Shown: one piece after another, positions 41,347 to 51,667 of the stretch
Position numbering within the stretch: the stretch's first letter is position 1
How the letters are laid out: every line of letters begins with the position of its first letter
NCBI GenBank assembly: GCA_026182355.1
Contig: JAPFBL010001928.1
Coordinates: forward strand, 7,379,501-7,443,500
Length of the DNA: 64,000 bases
Direction of reading: 5' to 3'
From: Hermatobates lingyangjiaoensis
Lineage: Eukaryota; Arthropoda; Insecta; Hemiptera; Hermatobatidae
The notes under the pieces: model-generated
Database searches by the model: none
What the model was told of the DNA's origin: nothing
What the model saw: the letters and a program-made list of their open reading frames with translations, nothing else
Program-made: the position numbers and the translations under genes

Positions 41347-41757
41347 AAATCATAAATGATGGAATACTTTTTGTGTAGATGTCTTTATTAAAATTAAAAT
41401 AAAACTTATAAACCCAATGCAAATCTGAAAGGTTCTTTGAAAGAACTTATTCAAATCTTTTTTGATTTAACACTTTAAGAAAAGTCTAATTAGGTTGCAA
41501 AAACTTTATTAAAACGCTGATTACTTTGTCTATATTAAGAGTTTTTATGATTAAAGTTGACAAGTGCTTATTATTACCTTGATAATTTCTTCGTGGCTTT
41601 TTTATTTTGTTTTCAACATTATTCAACTGTGGTAACTTTTAAAAAGCAAACTAGAAAATTAAACAACTTTTGTAAAAGTTGTTTTTTCTTTGGTTGTACG
41701 TGTAAATATTAGATTTAGTTAAAAAGTATAGTATATCCTTATCAATGCAGTATTTAT

Positions 41758-41830
41758 GTTAAAATGAAATAATACTGCAGTTTATCAAAACTGAAAAAAA
41801 TAATAATATTTTTTAGTTTTGATAAACCCT
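41758..41830. repeat. Small hairpin
   Basis: 'gtttatcaaaactgaaaaaa' is followed by the complementary 'tttttagttttgataaac', with a short A/T loop. Confidence 0.7.
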
Positions 41831-41939
41831 TTATCAGCCTGCTTTTTTTATCGTAAATTTTATTATCCTACTTAAATAGTTCAATATCTACACCAGACAT
41901 ATATTTCATAACTACAGCTAACACAAATCACGTTATTTT

Positions 41940-42062
41940 GGGGAATTTCAAAAATTACGTCTCCACACAATAACTGTTTAACATGAAAATTAACAACGCA
42001 TTAAACTTTTATTTTGTGTGGAGACGTAATTTTTGAAATCCCCCCTCCCCCAATATGAGTAA
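41940..42062. mobile_element. FB-G foldback, core deleted
   Basis: 'tcaaaaattacgtctccaca' and 'tgtggagacgtaatttttga' are perfect arms. Only 'acaacgcattaaact' remains of the centre. Confidence 0.9.
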
Positions 42063-42234
42063 ATAGCATATTATAACAGATTGCACAAGTAGTAAATCAA
42101 AATCACACCTTCTGCGTATGCCGACTATAATTTAGTCTTCAGAATATAGAATTGTAACACTTTTGTGTAACAATTCATCATTATAGAATGTTTAGTGGTA
42201 TGGTGCCCTTATGACTCATTGAGTACCGCACATC

Positions 42235-42325
42235 TCGCTAAGGCAGATGTTACCTGAGGATGAACCCTAAGTGTTAGAAACGAATTGTTGTATAAAATCT
42301 TTTGTGTCGGGGCTTAGTTTTTCTT
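42235..42325 (+). mobile_element. FB-G single tail
   Basis: 'acctgaggatgaaccctaag', 'tgttagaaacgaattgttg' and 'ttttgtgtcggggct'. A decayed CTGAAGA-hairpin-GAAACG core. Confidence 0.5.
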
Positions 42326-42339
42326 TCCCTTATTCCAAT

Positions 42340-43085
42340 CATTTTTAATGTATATAATACCATTTGAGTATTGATTAATATTATTATCATTATTATAATT
42401 GTATTTATATATAAACAAGCACTTATCGGAGTTAATATTAAGGGTTTTACACAATTTCGTTCCTTTTTTCATGTAAAACAATGATTACAATAATAATAAA
42501 AGAATAAAAATATCAGAATGGATATCGACTAAGTTTCAATTTTGCCCCATGACAGTTTTTTAAATTTACTAATTTTTTACTATTATTGAAATACATACGG
42601 TCTATTCATTTTTAATTTAAATGGGAAAGTTTTATAGTTTTAGAGAAAAATTAACCCTTAATTTAACAGCACCTGTTTGCAAGAAGTAATACAACCTAAT
42701 TTTTGTGGTTCATTCTTTAACCAGAGGCTTATTTTAGATTTAGAAAGAATTTTAATATGGGAAAATTGATTTTCTCATAATTGTTTTCAACAAATATATT
42801 AAAAGGTCTAATAGAACCGTACTAGATACGTAAAAGCTGTATTGATTGAAAATTGTCTCAACAATATTAAAATTTCTAACAAAACCGTAGTAAAGAAGTA
42901 TAATGAAATTGTCTCCGTACACTTGAATTATTATTAGTAGAGTAATGTTATCTTACTCTACATGACATTTACCAATACGTAATATACTAAGGGTCATACT
43001 GAAAAAATGATACATTGTTTAGATATTAATTAATTTTTTAGGTATTAATAAATATATGGTGAACTTTTTTCGTATTATGATATTA
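42340..43085. other. AT-rich DNA
   Basis: No gene recognised. Confidence 0.5.
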
Positions 43086-43088
43086 CAA

Positions 43089-43174
43089 ATAGGTTAGGTT
43101 AGGTTAGGTTACAGTGGCCGTCCCGATAGAGACACACATAGGCCGAAAGTCGTCCTCTTGTGATACCACAAAGA
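43089..43174 (-). mobile_element. SINE1 3' end with TTAGG-type tail
   Basis: 'aataggttaggttaggttag' and 'gttacagtggccgtcccg' read on the minus strand as the SINE1 end followed by CCTAA units. The rest of the SINE is missing after 'tgtgataccacaaag'. Confidence 0.8.
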
Positions 43175-43179
43175 ATATT

Positions 43180-44455
43180 ACAAATAGAAAGTTGAAATAT
43201 TTTTGCATGAATAGCGCAAGACATTTTACTGTCTACATTTATGGTTTTTTTTTGTAGATTTATTGTGAATTCAATTAGTAGTGTTGATAAAAATTCTACT
43301 GAGGTGAATTGAAGAAAGCTTATGTTGTTTGAACAAACATAAATTTCAGTGACACTAGACAACTGATTAAGTGCTTGATGAAACCTCATGGGTTTCTCAA
43401 CAATAGGAGAACTGTTGACGGGCTTGTAAAGATTTACAGTTCCTTCACTTTGGTATTTATTCCAATTATTACTGCCAAGGCTATTCTATCAGTGACCTAT
43501 CACAAGCGAAAGTAAAACTCACTATATGTTCACCCTTCGAAATATTTAAATAAGGCTGATAAAACTAAAAAAAAAAAAAACTGTTTACTTTAATTGCTTT
43601 TCTGATACAAATGATAAGCTTTTTTTTTCAGAAGCTTGTAGTCAGTTAAAAAAAATCACCGTATACTGGTATACTGGTTTTATAATATTTTTTATGGTAT
43701 GCCTGGTTCTATCTTAGAGATGAAGATAAGGTTTTATAAACGTATTAGTACTTTAAAACTAAATAGATTTTCGCAAAAAGATTGCAATCAAAGAGTTAAA
43801 CAGACAAACCAAAAATTAGCTTTAAAACTGCTTGTATTTATTTCCTTTGAAGTAAAGGTGATTTCTTAATTATATCCCTGGCCAACAAAAAAAAAAAAGG
43901 TCATGGTGCTTACGATGTTTTAACAGCTTTTACTTAATGTAAGGCTGCTGATTCAAGAAATGCTGTCGTTTTTTCTTTATCAGGTATAGTTTTTCTGCTA
44001 TGGTACCGTGTCGGGTATTGCCAGGAAATAGGATGTGGTTTTTTAGTTGGTCGGGACCCCAAACCCCACATACCCTAAGCAAGACGTCTTGTTAAGGGAT
44101 CTGATGAACAGATTTTTCCACATCCTACGACAGAAAAAAAAACCCCTAAATTAATCTAAATTAGGTTAGAAACCTTGAGCAACAAAAAAAGTATTTACCA
44201 TTGTATTCTAAATAAAGTTCACAGAAAATAATAAAAGACTTGCTGTAATCAATATTTCCAACGCACTTCATCGTAAGGAGGAAATTAAAAAAGAATTTAA
44301 AAAGGAAACTTACGTTTTTTTTTTAATAATGAATATCTTCATAGCACGAATTTTAATTTAATATAATAATTAGATATACTAATAAACAGTTATAATTAAT
44401 AACTAAACATAACTAATATAATAAACATTAATATAAAATTATGTAAACAGTTATT
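43180..44455. other. AT-rich DNA
   Basis: No gene recognised. The 96-codon minus-strand frame at 43099-43389 partly overlaps the SINE and shows no motif. Confidence 0.5.
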
Positions 44456-44463
44456 AAACGATA

Positions 44464-44703
44464 AGGGCCAGGTTAGCTCAGTAGTTGACGTACTTGCCTC
44501 AGGGCCGGTAGTCCGTGGTTCAATACCCACCTGGCCCTCGATTTATTCACGCGGTAGGTGAATAAATCTGAGTACATCGTCCCACGGAGAGAACGTTAAG
44601 CCGTCCTGGGCCTGTACGATGTCAGATACTCGTTAAAGATCCATCGAAATGCACTTGAGTTAGGCAAAATTAAGGACACCCAATGTAGAACCACCAATCC
44701 AAA
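44464..44703 (+). mobile_element. SINE1 copy
   Basis: A box TAGCTCAGTAGTTGACGTAC and B box GGTTCAATACC. The body has 'ctcgatttattcacgcgg' and 'gagaacgttaagccgtcctg'. It is truncated before the usual end and runs into a poly-A tract. Confidence 0.9.
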
Positions 44704-44759
44704 AAAAAAAAAAAAAAAAGCCGGTAAATTGCTGACTTTATCAGCCGCTAGGGGATCGG

Positions 44760-45500
44760 TTTGAACAATAAAAAAAAAGTTAAATGATAATTTTTTTTTA
44801 TTTGATTTTAGGTTCTAATTTTATAAAACTAATTTGAAATAATTAATAGAAATCAACTGCCACATCAAGAAAGAAAATTATATGTTTGGTTGTAAAACAA
44901 CTAGTAATTATTTCCATTCTGAGATTACCCTATGACATTGGTTGACGATAAATTTTTAGCACATATGGCAAGGTAAAACCGGATGAACTAGTTAAGTTAC
45001 ATGTTCAACTGCTGTAAGCTTACCGAGGCTTGACTCCAAGGGTTGTTTGCCCAAACCATGTGACAACTAGTGCTCACATGGGATTTCTATCTGAGCTCAA
45101 GGGAGACACGCACACCCTGTTTTTTTCTTTTATTTTTTGATAACTAAAACACAAGCTGGGCAGAGACCTACACTGTGGCAGGAAGTCTGTGGTCTAATTA
45201 ATCGATATCAGTTGAGGGTGTTCGCCCTAATCACTGGGGGACGGCCGGCTAGTACCATAATTGGACAACAGGGAATTCTATTGTATCAGTTCTTATATTC
45301 CTCATCCACTTTTTTATTATGATCAATTTAAATAGTCAATTTTTTTGTCTGTTTTCTTTTTCTCTTTCAGACTTACACGCACCAGCCTTCCCTTTCTCTC
45401 ACACGCTTAATTTTATGTAATTTAGAAAATTGATTCAGACAACCTCAAATCATGTAAATTTTATTCTATATGTTGTTTATTTGTTTCAGATCGTATTTTC
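44760..45500. other. Unique DNA
   Basis: No gene recognised. A 61-codon frame at 45137-45322 has no motif. Confidence 0.45.
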
Positions 45501-45507
45501 ATCGAAA

Positions 45508-45760
45508 ATATTATTCATTGAATGCCTTGCTAATTTTTAATTTAGTACGTTTTCTGCTTAGTTTTTCTAATTTTCTTATTTAATTTTTCTAACTTTTGGA
45601 TAAAATATACACCAATTCACCGAATGATTTATTTTTGGGATTAATTACACTGTTTCTGACGTTTTGATCAACACTGGTCATTATATTATAATTATATAAG
45701 AAAACTAGAAAACTAAGCGGAAAACGCACTAAATTAAAAATCAGCAAGGCATTCAATGAA
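45508..45760. mobile_element. Foldback element of a separate family
   Basis: 'cattgaatgccttgctaatt' and 'agtacgttttctgcttagtt' at 45516-45566 are inverted at 45699-45757 ('aactaagcggaaaacgcact', 'cagcaaggcattcaatg'). The centre is unique. Confidence 0.85.
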
Positions 45761-45778
45761 ATATATATATATATATAT

Positions 45779-45915
45779 AAACTATATTGGCACAAATAAC
45801 ACATAGAAATGAAACAGAAACTCACTACTATATTTCGATGTCCTTGTCATCAGGAAGATAATAGTGAGTTTCATTTTTGTGTGTTCTTTGTGTCAATATA
45901 ATTTATTTAGTTCGT
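45779..45915. mobile_element. FB-F2 foldback, asymmetric
   Basis: 'gaaactcactactatatttc', 'gatgtccttgtcatcaggaa' and then 'aatagtgagtttcattttt'. One full core is on the minus strand, and only the outer arm remains on the right. Confidence 0.8.
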
Positions 45916-45948
45916 GGAATTGTTTCATTTAATATATATATATATATA

Positions 45949-46230
45949 CGAGTTCGAGATTAACAAAGAGCAACACACAAAGTAGGGAAACACACTTACA
46001 GACTCAAATTTTCAGGTAATCCGTCTTCAGGAGAAAAAAGAATGGGAGACCAAGCACGTTGTAGACGCAACGGCAAGTAACCCAACGGTTTCTTGCCGTT
46101 GCGTCTACAACGTGCTTGGTCTCCCATTCTCTTTTCTCCTGAAGACGGATTACCTGAAAATTTGAGTCTGTAAGTGTGTTTCCCTACTTTGTGTGTTGCT
46201 CTTTGTTAATCTCGAACTCGTATTGTGTCC
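45949..46230. mobile_element. FB-H foldback element, complete
   Basis: Arms 'gagttcgagattaacaaaga' and 'tctttgttaatctcgaactc'. The arms are nearly identical over about 135 bp and meet at 'agtaacccaacggttt' near 46082. The core lies in each arm (right arm 46136-46166). Confidence 0.95.
46136..46166 (+). ncRNA. Hammerhead-like motif, FB-H
   Basis: Stem I is CUC (46136-46138) with GAG (46164-46166). The core is CUGAAGA (46139-46145) plus C. Stem II is GG/CC around AUUA, GAA is 46156-46158, stem III is AAUU, and U46163 is the predicted cleavage base. One extra base also lies before GAA, and stem II is only two pairs, so this is the weakest version. Confidence 0.4.
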
Positions 46231-46280
46231 AGTTTGGATCGTATTTCGTTTTATCAGTGAATATCGTATTTTGTTGTCGT

Positions 46281-46374
46281 CCAGTTGGGTTTTTGACTCT
46301 GACGAAGACCGCTTGTTACGGTTGAAAGATCTTAGTCTTGTTTTCCCATTTCTGATTGTGGTTTGATCATTGAT
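46281..46374 (+). mobile_element. FB-A right half fused to FB-H flank
   Basis: 'ccagttgggtttttgactct' to 'gtggtttgatcattgata' without a left arm, 45 bp after the FB-H element. A chimeric junction. Confidence 0.85.
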
Positions 46375-46391
46375 ATATATATATATATATA

Positions 46392-46510
46392 TGTAGTAGT
46401 TTGCTTCTCAACGCGAGTACTTCGCACTTCTTCCCGATGACGACGGATGTCGAAATATCGAAATGAGTTCTGTAGTGACTTTCTGTGTTCTTTCCTATTT
46501 CTATATATTT
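46392..46510 (+). mobile_element. FB-F variant tail
   Basis: 'cttcttcccgatgacgacgg', 'atgtcgaaatatcgaaatg' and 'agttctgtagtgactttct'. The core is CGATGAC...GTCGAAATATCG. (TA)n lies on both sides. Confidence 0.7.
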
Positions 46511-46558
46511 TATATATATATATTATATATATATATATATATATATGTATATTATATG

Positions 46559-46616
<58 letters not shown>

Positions 46617-46636
46617 GAGTGTGTGTGGTGTGTGTG

Positions 46637-46668
<32 letters not shown>

Positions 46669-46730
46669 GTGTGTGTGTGTGCGTGTGTGTGTGTGTGTGT
46701 GTGCGTGTGTGTGTGTGCGTGTTTATTTAT
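46511..46730. repeat. Compound (TA)n-(GT)n microsatellite
   Basis: A TA run of about 55 bp ends near 46614, followed by GT-rich repeats with GTATG and GCGT variants. Three open frames here are repeat artefacts. Confidence 0.96.
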
Positions 46731-46744
46731 TTTTAAATAGCTAA

Positions 46745-48110
46745 AGTATACAGAAGATAGTTGTGGACGACACGTTGTTATCTTGTTTTATTATGTCTCA
46801 GTTTCGTAATATTTTATTTATTCCTGTATGGATGTCGCAACGTGAACTTCATAAATAATGTAGTTTAAAGAAAGACTGTTTTGTAAGGGCAGGTGGAGAT
46901 GTGTTTGATGCGGAGAGAGGTCTCCTGCGTGGGTTGCATAAGTGTCACATGCTTGTCAACCAATCAACTTTTACATTGACACCATCCTATTACATTTCAC
47001 TTCCAGTATGATTTACAGTTTTATTTTTAAATATAACTTTACTGATTTCAATAATGCAAACTGATTTATTCGGAGGATTATTTATCTTTTTTTGGAGCCA
47101 TAAAAGACAGATTTTTATTGACTATCATAAGTTTGTTCAGAACCGGATTATGATTTAACAAGTTGTTTGGGATAATGGTTTTCTCTACATACCCAAAAAT
47201 CCTATTGCAGTAACATAAATTGTGTCATTAAAAATTTTTAGAACATGATTAATTAATGGTTTCATTTTCAGATTCAAAAATCCTATTGCAGTAACATAAA
47301 TTGTGTCATTAAAAATGTTTAGGACATTTTTAATTAATGATTCCCTAAATATCAGACAGACCTGCTAAAATTTGAAAAAAAAACTTGCTATTTGGAAGAA
47401 GTATATAATAATCAAGAATTCACTATGTATTAATAGTATTCGCTATTATTAAATACGAATTTTTGCTTTGTAGACAAGCGTAATAAATACAAAATAGAAG
47501 ACAAAATAACGTGATAAACCAAAAAGCTCGATTTTCTTACCATCAATAGAGCAAAATCACTGATGATATCATCGAATAGTGGGTTGCGTAGATTGTCATT
47601 TTCTGGCAATTTATAGTGAAGGAATATATTATCTTTACTGATTGTTGATCTGAATTAAGTTTTCATCATGTTGACCTGCGGAAAAGACCTTTCTCCGGAA
47701 CAATTTGCAATTATCATACTAAGAAACAATCTTAGAATTGCTTCTACATTAGGTAATGTGGAATGGATACGGTGGTTAGATATTACTCAATTTAGGTTCT
47801 TGTGAGCAGTCATGGTTTCAAAAATATACCGATGAAAATGATCAAGTTTTTTAACAAAACGTTCAAATTCACATTTTTAGGACAGATATCGTATATATAT
47901 TGCTAACTACTTCACCAACCTGTTCTTGTATGGAGTCTAATTTTGTTAAGATGACAATTTATTTCCAGAATCAATATATCTTGATGACTTTGTAACAGAT
48001 TTGACTGTAGTACATCGTTAATCACATTTTGGTAATTTCTACAAAAAACGTTTTCTTTTCAACTTTTTTTTTGGAACCTCAAGAAAGGAGATGGTAGGGC
48101 TTTAAGCTAT
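46745..48110. other. AT-rich DNA with one short direct repeat
   Basis: 'aaaaatcctattgcagtaac' plus 'ataaattgtgtcattaaaaa' occurs at about 47194 and again at about 47276. No gene is recognised. Confidence 0.6.
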
Positions 48111-48116
48111 AGTTTC

Positions 48117-48339
48117 TTTAGCTTCTATAAAAAGATTTCACATAAATACGTGGAATAACAATCAATGATCAAACCACAATATGAAATGGGAAAACAATAC
48201 CAAGTTTTCTTTCAAACGTTACAAGCGATCGTCGTCAGAGTCAAAAACCCAACTGAAGACCGCTTGTTAGGGTTGAAAGGTCTTAGTCTTGTTTTCCCAT
48301 TTCATATTGTGGTTTGATCATTGATTTTTAGCTTCTATA
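48117..48339. mobile_element. FB-A foldback with 13-bp target duplication
   Basis: TTTAGCTTCTATA at 48117-48129 and 48327-48339 flanks 'aaaagatttcacataaatac' to 'ggtttgatcattgat'. The element lies outside (TA)n, so its ends are unambiguous. The arms are asymmetric, with the right arm missing CTGACG. Confidence 0.93.
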
Positions 48340-48361
48340 TGTTTTATAGAAGTTATCGTGA

Positions 48362-48540
48362 AAGGCCAGGGTAGCCCAGTGGCTTGCTTGCTCACCTCTT
48401 GACTAGTAGATACGGGGGTTTGATACTGGCTCTAGACCTCGTTTAATTCACTTGAAATGTGAAAAAATCTGATCAGATCATCATGACTCGGTATACCAAA
48501 CCAGTTACTTGTTAAAGATCTCTACTGTAAATACAGCTAT
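48362..48540 (+). mobile_element. SINE1 copy, diverged
   Basis: 'ggccagggtagcccagtggc' (A-box region), a weak B box (GGTTTGATACT), then 'ctcgtttaattcacttgaa'. It is 22 bp from the FB-A element above. Confidence 0.75.
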
Positions 48541-48552
48541 TCCTCGTTTAAC

Positions 48553-48727
48553 TACAACGAGTATTTTACAATGTAAAATGATTTATAATGTAATACTTAA
48601 TTTTTCTGTTTCAAAATTGATACTTCTACCTATGAAAAAGGTTTTAAATAAAAACTGAAACGTTGACAATTAAAGTTTAATTTGAACTTGAAGAACTGAC
48701 CGAGTCCCGATAAACTTTAGTTTTGTA
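48553..48727 (+). mobile_element. FB-B right half
   Basis: 'ctacctatgaaaaaggtttt' plus AAATAAAAACTGAAACG, then 'ttgaagaactgaccgagtcc' and 'cgataaactttagttttg'. It ends at (TA)n. Confidence 0.85.
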
Positions 48728-48737
48728 TATATATATA

Positions 48738-48912
48738 TATTGTAAAAAGGAAAACAATCCAAAAGCTCCAAAAAAGTTGGAGTCTCCAACCGTCGCTTCA
48801 TAAGTGCGCTTGGTGTCCCTTTCTCAACTCTCCTGACGACGGTTCAACCGAAAATTAGAAACAGTAAGTGTGTTTGTTCCATAGTTCTGTGTTTCATCGT
48901 GAAACGTGTATA
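48738..48912 (+). mobile_element. FB-N arm
   Basis: 'ttggagtctccaaccgtcgc', 'gcgcttggtgtccctttctc', then the core CTGACGA, C, GGTT/AACC, GAA, AATT, A, GAAACAG. (TA)n follows. Confidence 0.8.
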
Positions 48913-48929
48913 TATATATATATATATTA

Positions 48930-49090
48930 TATTTCTCCAACCGTCACTTTGCATGTGCACTTGGTGTCCCTATCTCTACTCTTCTGATGACGGTTCAACC
49001 AAAAATTAGATACTCTAAGTGTGTTTGTATCTTTACTCTGTGTCTATAGTTAAGTGTAAAAGGTTTGTTGTCCTTTGTGTATCGTTTTCC
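48930..49090 (+). mobile_element. FB-N arm, diverged
   Basis: 'ctccaaccgtcactttgcat', 'cttctgatgacggttcaacc', 'aaaaattagatactctaag'. GAAAATT has changed to AAAAATT. Confidence 0.75.
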
Positions 49091-49573
49091 TGTTGATAAT
49101 TATATATAAATAAATATATATTATTATTAGTAATATATTATTTTATAAAATATTAGTTTTTTATATTATGTAATATAATATTTACAAATTATTTATTAAA
49201 TAAGAATATTATTTTCTATTATAGTTTAAATAAAAGACCCTTCTTTATCTAAACAAACTTCGTTTATAATTTAACGTAGAAGCTGGATATTTATGAATAA
49301 CTTAAGTTGTATTGCTTTAATCAAGGGAGGGAGGGAAAGGGGTGTTATGGTAGGAGAATGAGAAAAGCAGAGTGAGAATGAGGGGGTAGGGGAGATATAG
49401 AAAGAGATAGAAGTAGGAGATAAGTGAGGAGACTATAGTCAACTCTATTTCTACTTCTCTCTCACTCAATTTATCATCTCTATTCATATTTCTCTCTCTC
49501 TATCACTCTAGTTCTCCTTCTATAATGTACTACCTCTTTTTGTTTTCCCTCTCTTATCATTCTTTTCTTCTTT

Positions 49574-49625
<52 letters not shown>

Positions 49626-49628
<3 letters not shown>

Positions 49629-49980
49629 AAAAGACGAGCCAATCCCTGTTACGTATTACTTTGGGCACTTCTTATTGGTTGTGGGTGTTTATTCGTTAAA
49701 GACGTTTCTCCTTAGCACACTCCGTCTGCTCGGCCGCCTCAGCCTTCACTCCGGGAGAGGGCTCGCAGTCCCTACTTAATTTTCCAATAGAAGTGGTTAG
49801 AGTTGGTTAGTTGGAAAATTAAGTAGGGACTGCGAGCCCTCTCCCGGAGAGAAGGCTGAGGCGGCCGAGCTGACGGAGTGTGCTAAGGAGAAACGTCTTT
49901 AACGAATAAACACCCACAACCAATAAGAAGTGCCCAAAGTAATACGTAACAGGGATTGGCTCGTCTTTTACAATATCTAA
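49626..49980. mobile_element. FB-O GC-rich perfect palindrome
   Basis: Arms 49626-49787 and 49815-49977 are almost exact reverse complements. The outer ends are 'gtaaaagacgagccaatccc' and its complement, the inner ends are 'tccctacttaattttccaa' and its complement, and the centre is about 27 bp. The arms are much GC-richer than the window and lack CTGANGA. (TA)n lies to the left and just right of the element. Confidence 0.95.
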
Positions 49981-50029
49981 TCTGGCATTCAACATATATA
50001 TATATATATATATATATACACTTTTTTTC

Positions 50030-50615
50030 GTTGGAAATACGATCCAAAACGGACAAATATAGTTCAATATAAACAAAGAAACATAGAGAAATCAGAAGAA
50101 CACACTTACAGTCTCTAATTTTCGGTTATATTCGGCCCATATTTGGCTATTAAGTGCGCGCAGTGCACCTGGCCTCAATCTAAAGCGATAATGTCTAAAA
50201 GTTCCTTGCCTTTTCACATTTTTTAATAATTTATTTCATTTGTTATTATTATTTGTATTCTTAGTTTTATTTTACCATAGCTTAGTCAGTACTTTTGTTT
50301 ATGTATCAATTTCTCTGTATGAATTTCCCTTACTTTTTCAATTTTTTCTTTTTTATATATTTATTGTTTTCATATTCCATTAATTTAATGTAATTATAAA
50401 TTATAAATTAATTATAAATTGATTCCTGTCTACCTTATTTTCTGTGAACGGGCGCGCATGCGGCAACACTGTTGGTCTCCAACCGTCTCTGATCCAGTGC
50501 GCTTGGTTTCCCTCTCTTATCTCTCCTGAAGACGGTTCAAACCGAAAATTAGAGACTGTAAGTGTGTTCTTCTGATTTCTCTATGTTTCTTTGTTTATAT
50601 TGAACTATATATATA
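50030..50615. mobile_element. FB-N foldback, long spacer
   Basis: Left arm 'agttcaatataaacaaagaa', 'acacttacagtctctaattt', 'tcggtta'. Right arm 'ccgaaaattagagactgtaa' and 'ttctttgtttatattgaact'. The spacer of about 370 bp is AT-rich. The core is complete only in the right arm. Confidence 0.9.
50522..50555 (+). ncRNA. Hammerhead-like motif, FB-N
   Basis: Stem I is UCUC (50522-50525) with GAGA (50552-50555). The core is CUGAAGA (50526-50532) plus C. Stem II is GGUU/AACC, GAA is 50544-50546, the palindromic stem III is AAUU, and A50551 is the predicted cleavage base. Confidence 0.5.
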
Positions 50616-50639
50616 TATATATATACAATTAAAATAAGC

Positions 50640-50705
50640 AGTGACACATAAACAGAAACACAACAAAGACTCACTTTTCAATATTTCGACCGCCATTACG
50701 GTATA
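50640..50705. mobile_element. FB-D fragment
   Basis: 'gtgacacataaacagaaaca', 'aaagactcacttttcaatat', 'ttcgaccgccattacgg' match 8955-9015. It is cut off at TA-rich DNA. Confidence 0.8.
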
Positions 50706-50724
50706 TTACGGTATATATATATAT

Positions 50725-50941
50725 GATCAATTCACAGTAAGAAATGGGAAAACAAGACTAAGATCTTCCAACCGTAACAAGCGGTCTTCGTCAGAGTCAA
50801 AAACCCAACAGAGTCAATTGGGTTTTTGACTCTGGCGAAGACCGCTTGTTACGGTTGAAAGATCTTAGTCTTGTTTTCCCATTTTCTTATTGTGGTTTGA
50901 TCATTGATTGTTATTTCACGTGTTTCTGTGAAATCTTTTTA
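50725..50941. mobile_element. FB-A foldback element
   Basis: Complete arms with the centre near 50812. The right core is CTGGCGA (A to G), while the left arm keeps the complement of CTGACGA, so this palindrome has started to diverge. Confidence 0.92.
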
Positions 50942-50964
50942 TCATATATATATATATATATATA

Positions 50965-51245
50965 TATTTGTAAAATTTGGAAGCAGTCCTTCTTTTAAGC
51001 AGTAAAAGTTTAAAGTATTTTACTGTATAATGTGTCTTAATACCAACTCCAAAGACTAATAATTTTCTTCTTTTTTTTAATTAATCACCCTGAAGATGAC
51101 TGGAAGCCAGTCGAAACATGTCGGTTCCAACTTAATTAACATTCTCCAACGTTTGGATGAAGGAAAGAAGAAGATATTCAGAAACCTTGAAAAACTAGTG
51201 AAGAAAATGACATCAGCGAAATACGGTCAGCTGTTCAAAGAAATA
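50965..51245 (+). mobile_element. PLE-type tail (FB-M2) with hammerhead-like core
   Basis: Starts at the (TA)n edge with 'aatttggaagcagtccttct'. It carries the motif at 51087-51125 and is followed by an open stretch (RLDEGKKKIFRNLEKLVKKM) that is short and has no recognised family. Confidence 0.6.
51087..51125 (+). ncRNA. Hammerhead-like motif, FB-M2
   Basis: Stem I is ACC (51087-51089) with GGU (51123-51125). The core is CUGAAGA (51090-51096) plus U. Stem II is GACUGG/CCAGUC (51098-51103 with 51107-51112, loop AAG). GAA is 51113-51115. Stem III is the palindrome ACAUGU (51116-51121), and C51122 is the predicted cleavage base. All helices are perfect and all differ from the other families. 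Confidence 0.6.
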
Positions 51246-51590
51246 TATACTCGTATACAATTAAAAGAAACGGTCCAGCGGTCTTTTTTAAAGAAAATAA
51301 ATTCAAAACGAAGGAAACACACAGAAAGACACAGACATAACTCACATCGATATTTCGACCATCGCCGTCATCAAGAGGTGTGAAAGAGCGAAGAACGAAG
51401 AGTCCCGCAGGAAGGTAGGGCGGCGACTCAGGGAGTCAGGGAGTTGCCGCCCTTCCTTCCTTCAGTACTCTTCGTTCTTCGCTCTTCACACCTCCTGATG
51501 ACGATGATGGTCGAAATATCGATGTGAGTTATGTATGTGTCTTTCTGTGTGTTTCCTTCGTTTTGAATTTATTTTATATATATATATATA
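51245..51590. mobile_element. FB-F foldback element, second long copy
   Basis: Arms 'aaataaattcaaaacgaagg' and 'ccttcgttttgaatttattt'. The inner arms are as in 25316-25565, plus a longer GC-rich centre ('gaagagtcccgcaggaaggt', 'ggcggcgactcagggagtc'). Confidence 0.93.
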
Positions 51591-51599
51591 TAATATATA

Positions 51600-51657
51600 T
51601 CATTGATCAAACCACAATAATTGATTGTTATTTCACATGTTTATGTGAAATCTTTTT
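51600..51657 (+). mobile_element. FB-A end fragment
   Basis: 'attgatcaaaccacaataat' joins 'tgattgttatttcacatgt'. The internal part is deleted. Confidence 0.8.
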
Positions 51658-51667
51658 ATATAAATAT

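Noticed and set aside
43089..43115. Telomere or chromosome end
   Set aside because: Only four TTAGG units, and they form the tail of a SINE.
49626..49980. Gene encoded by the matching frames in both FB-O arms
   Set aside because: The same peptide appears on opposite strands only because the arms are inverted copies, and the frames begin in (TA)n.
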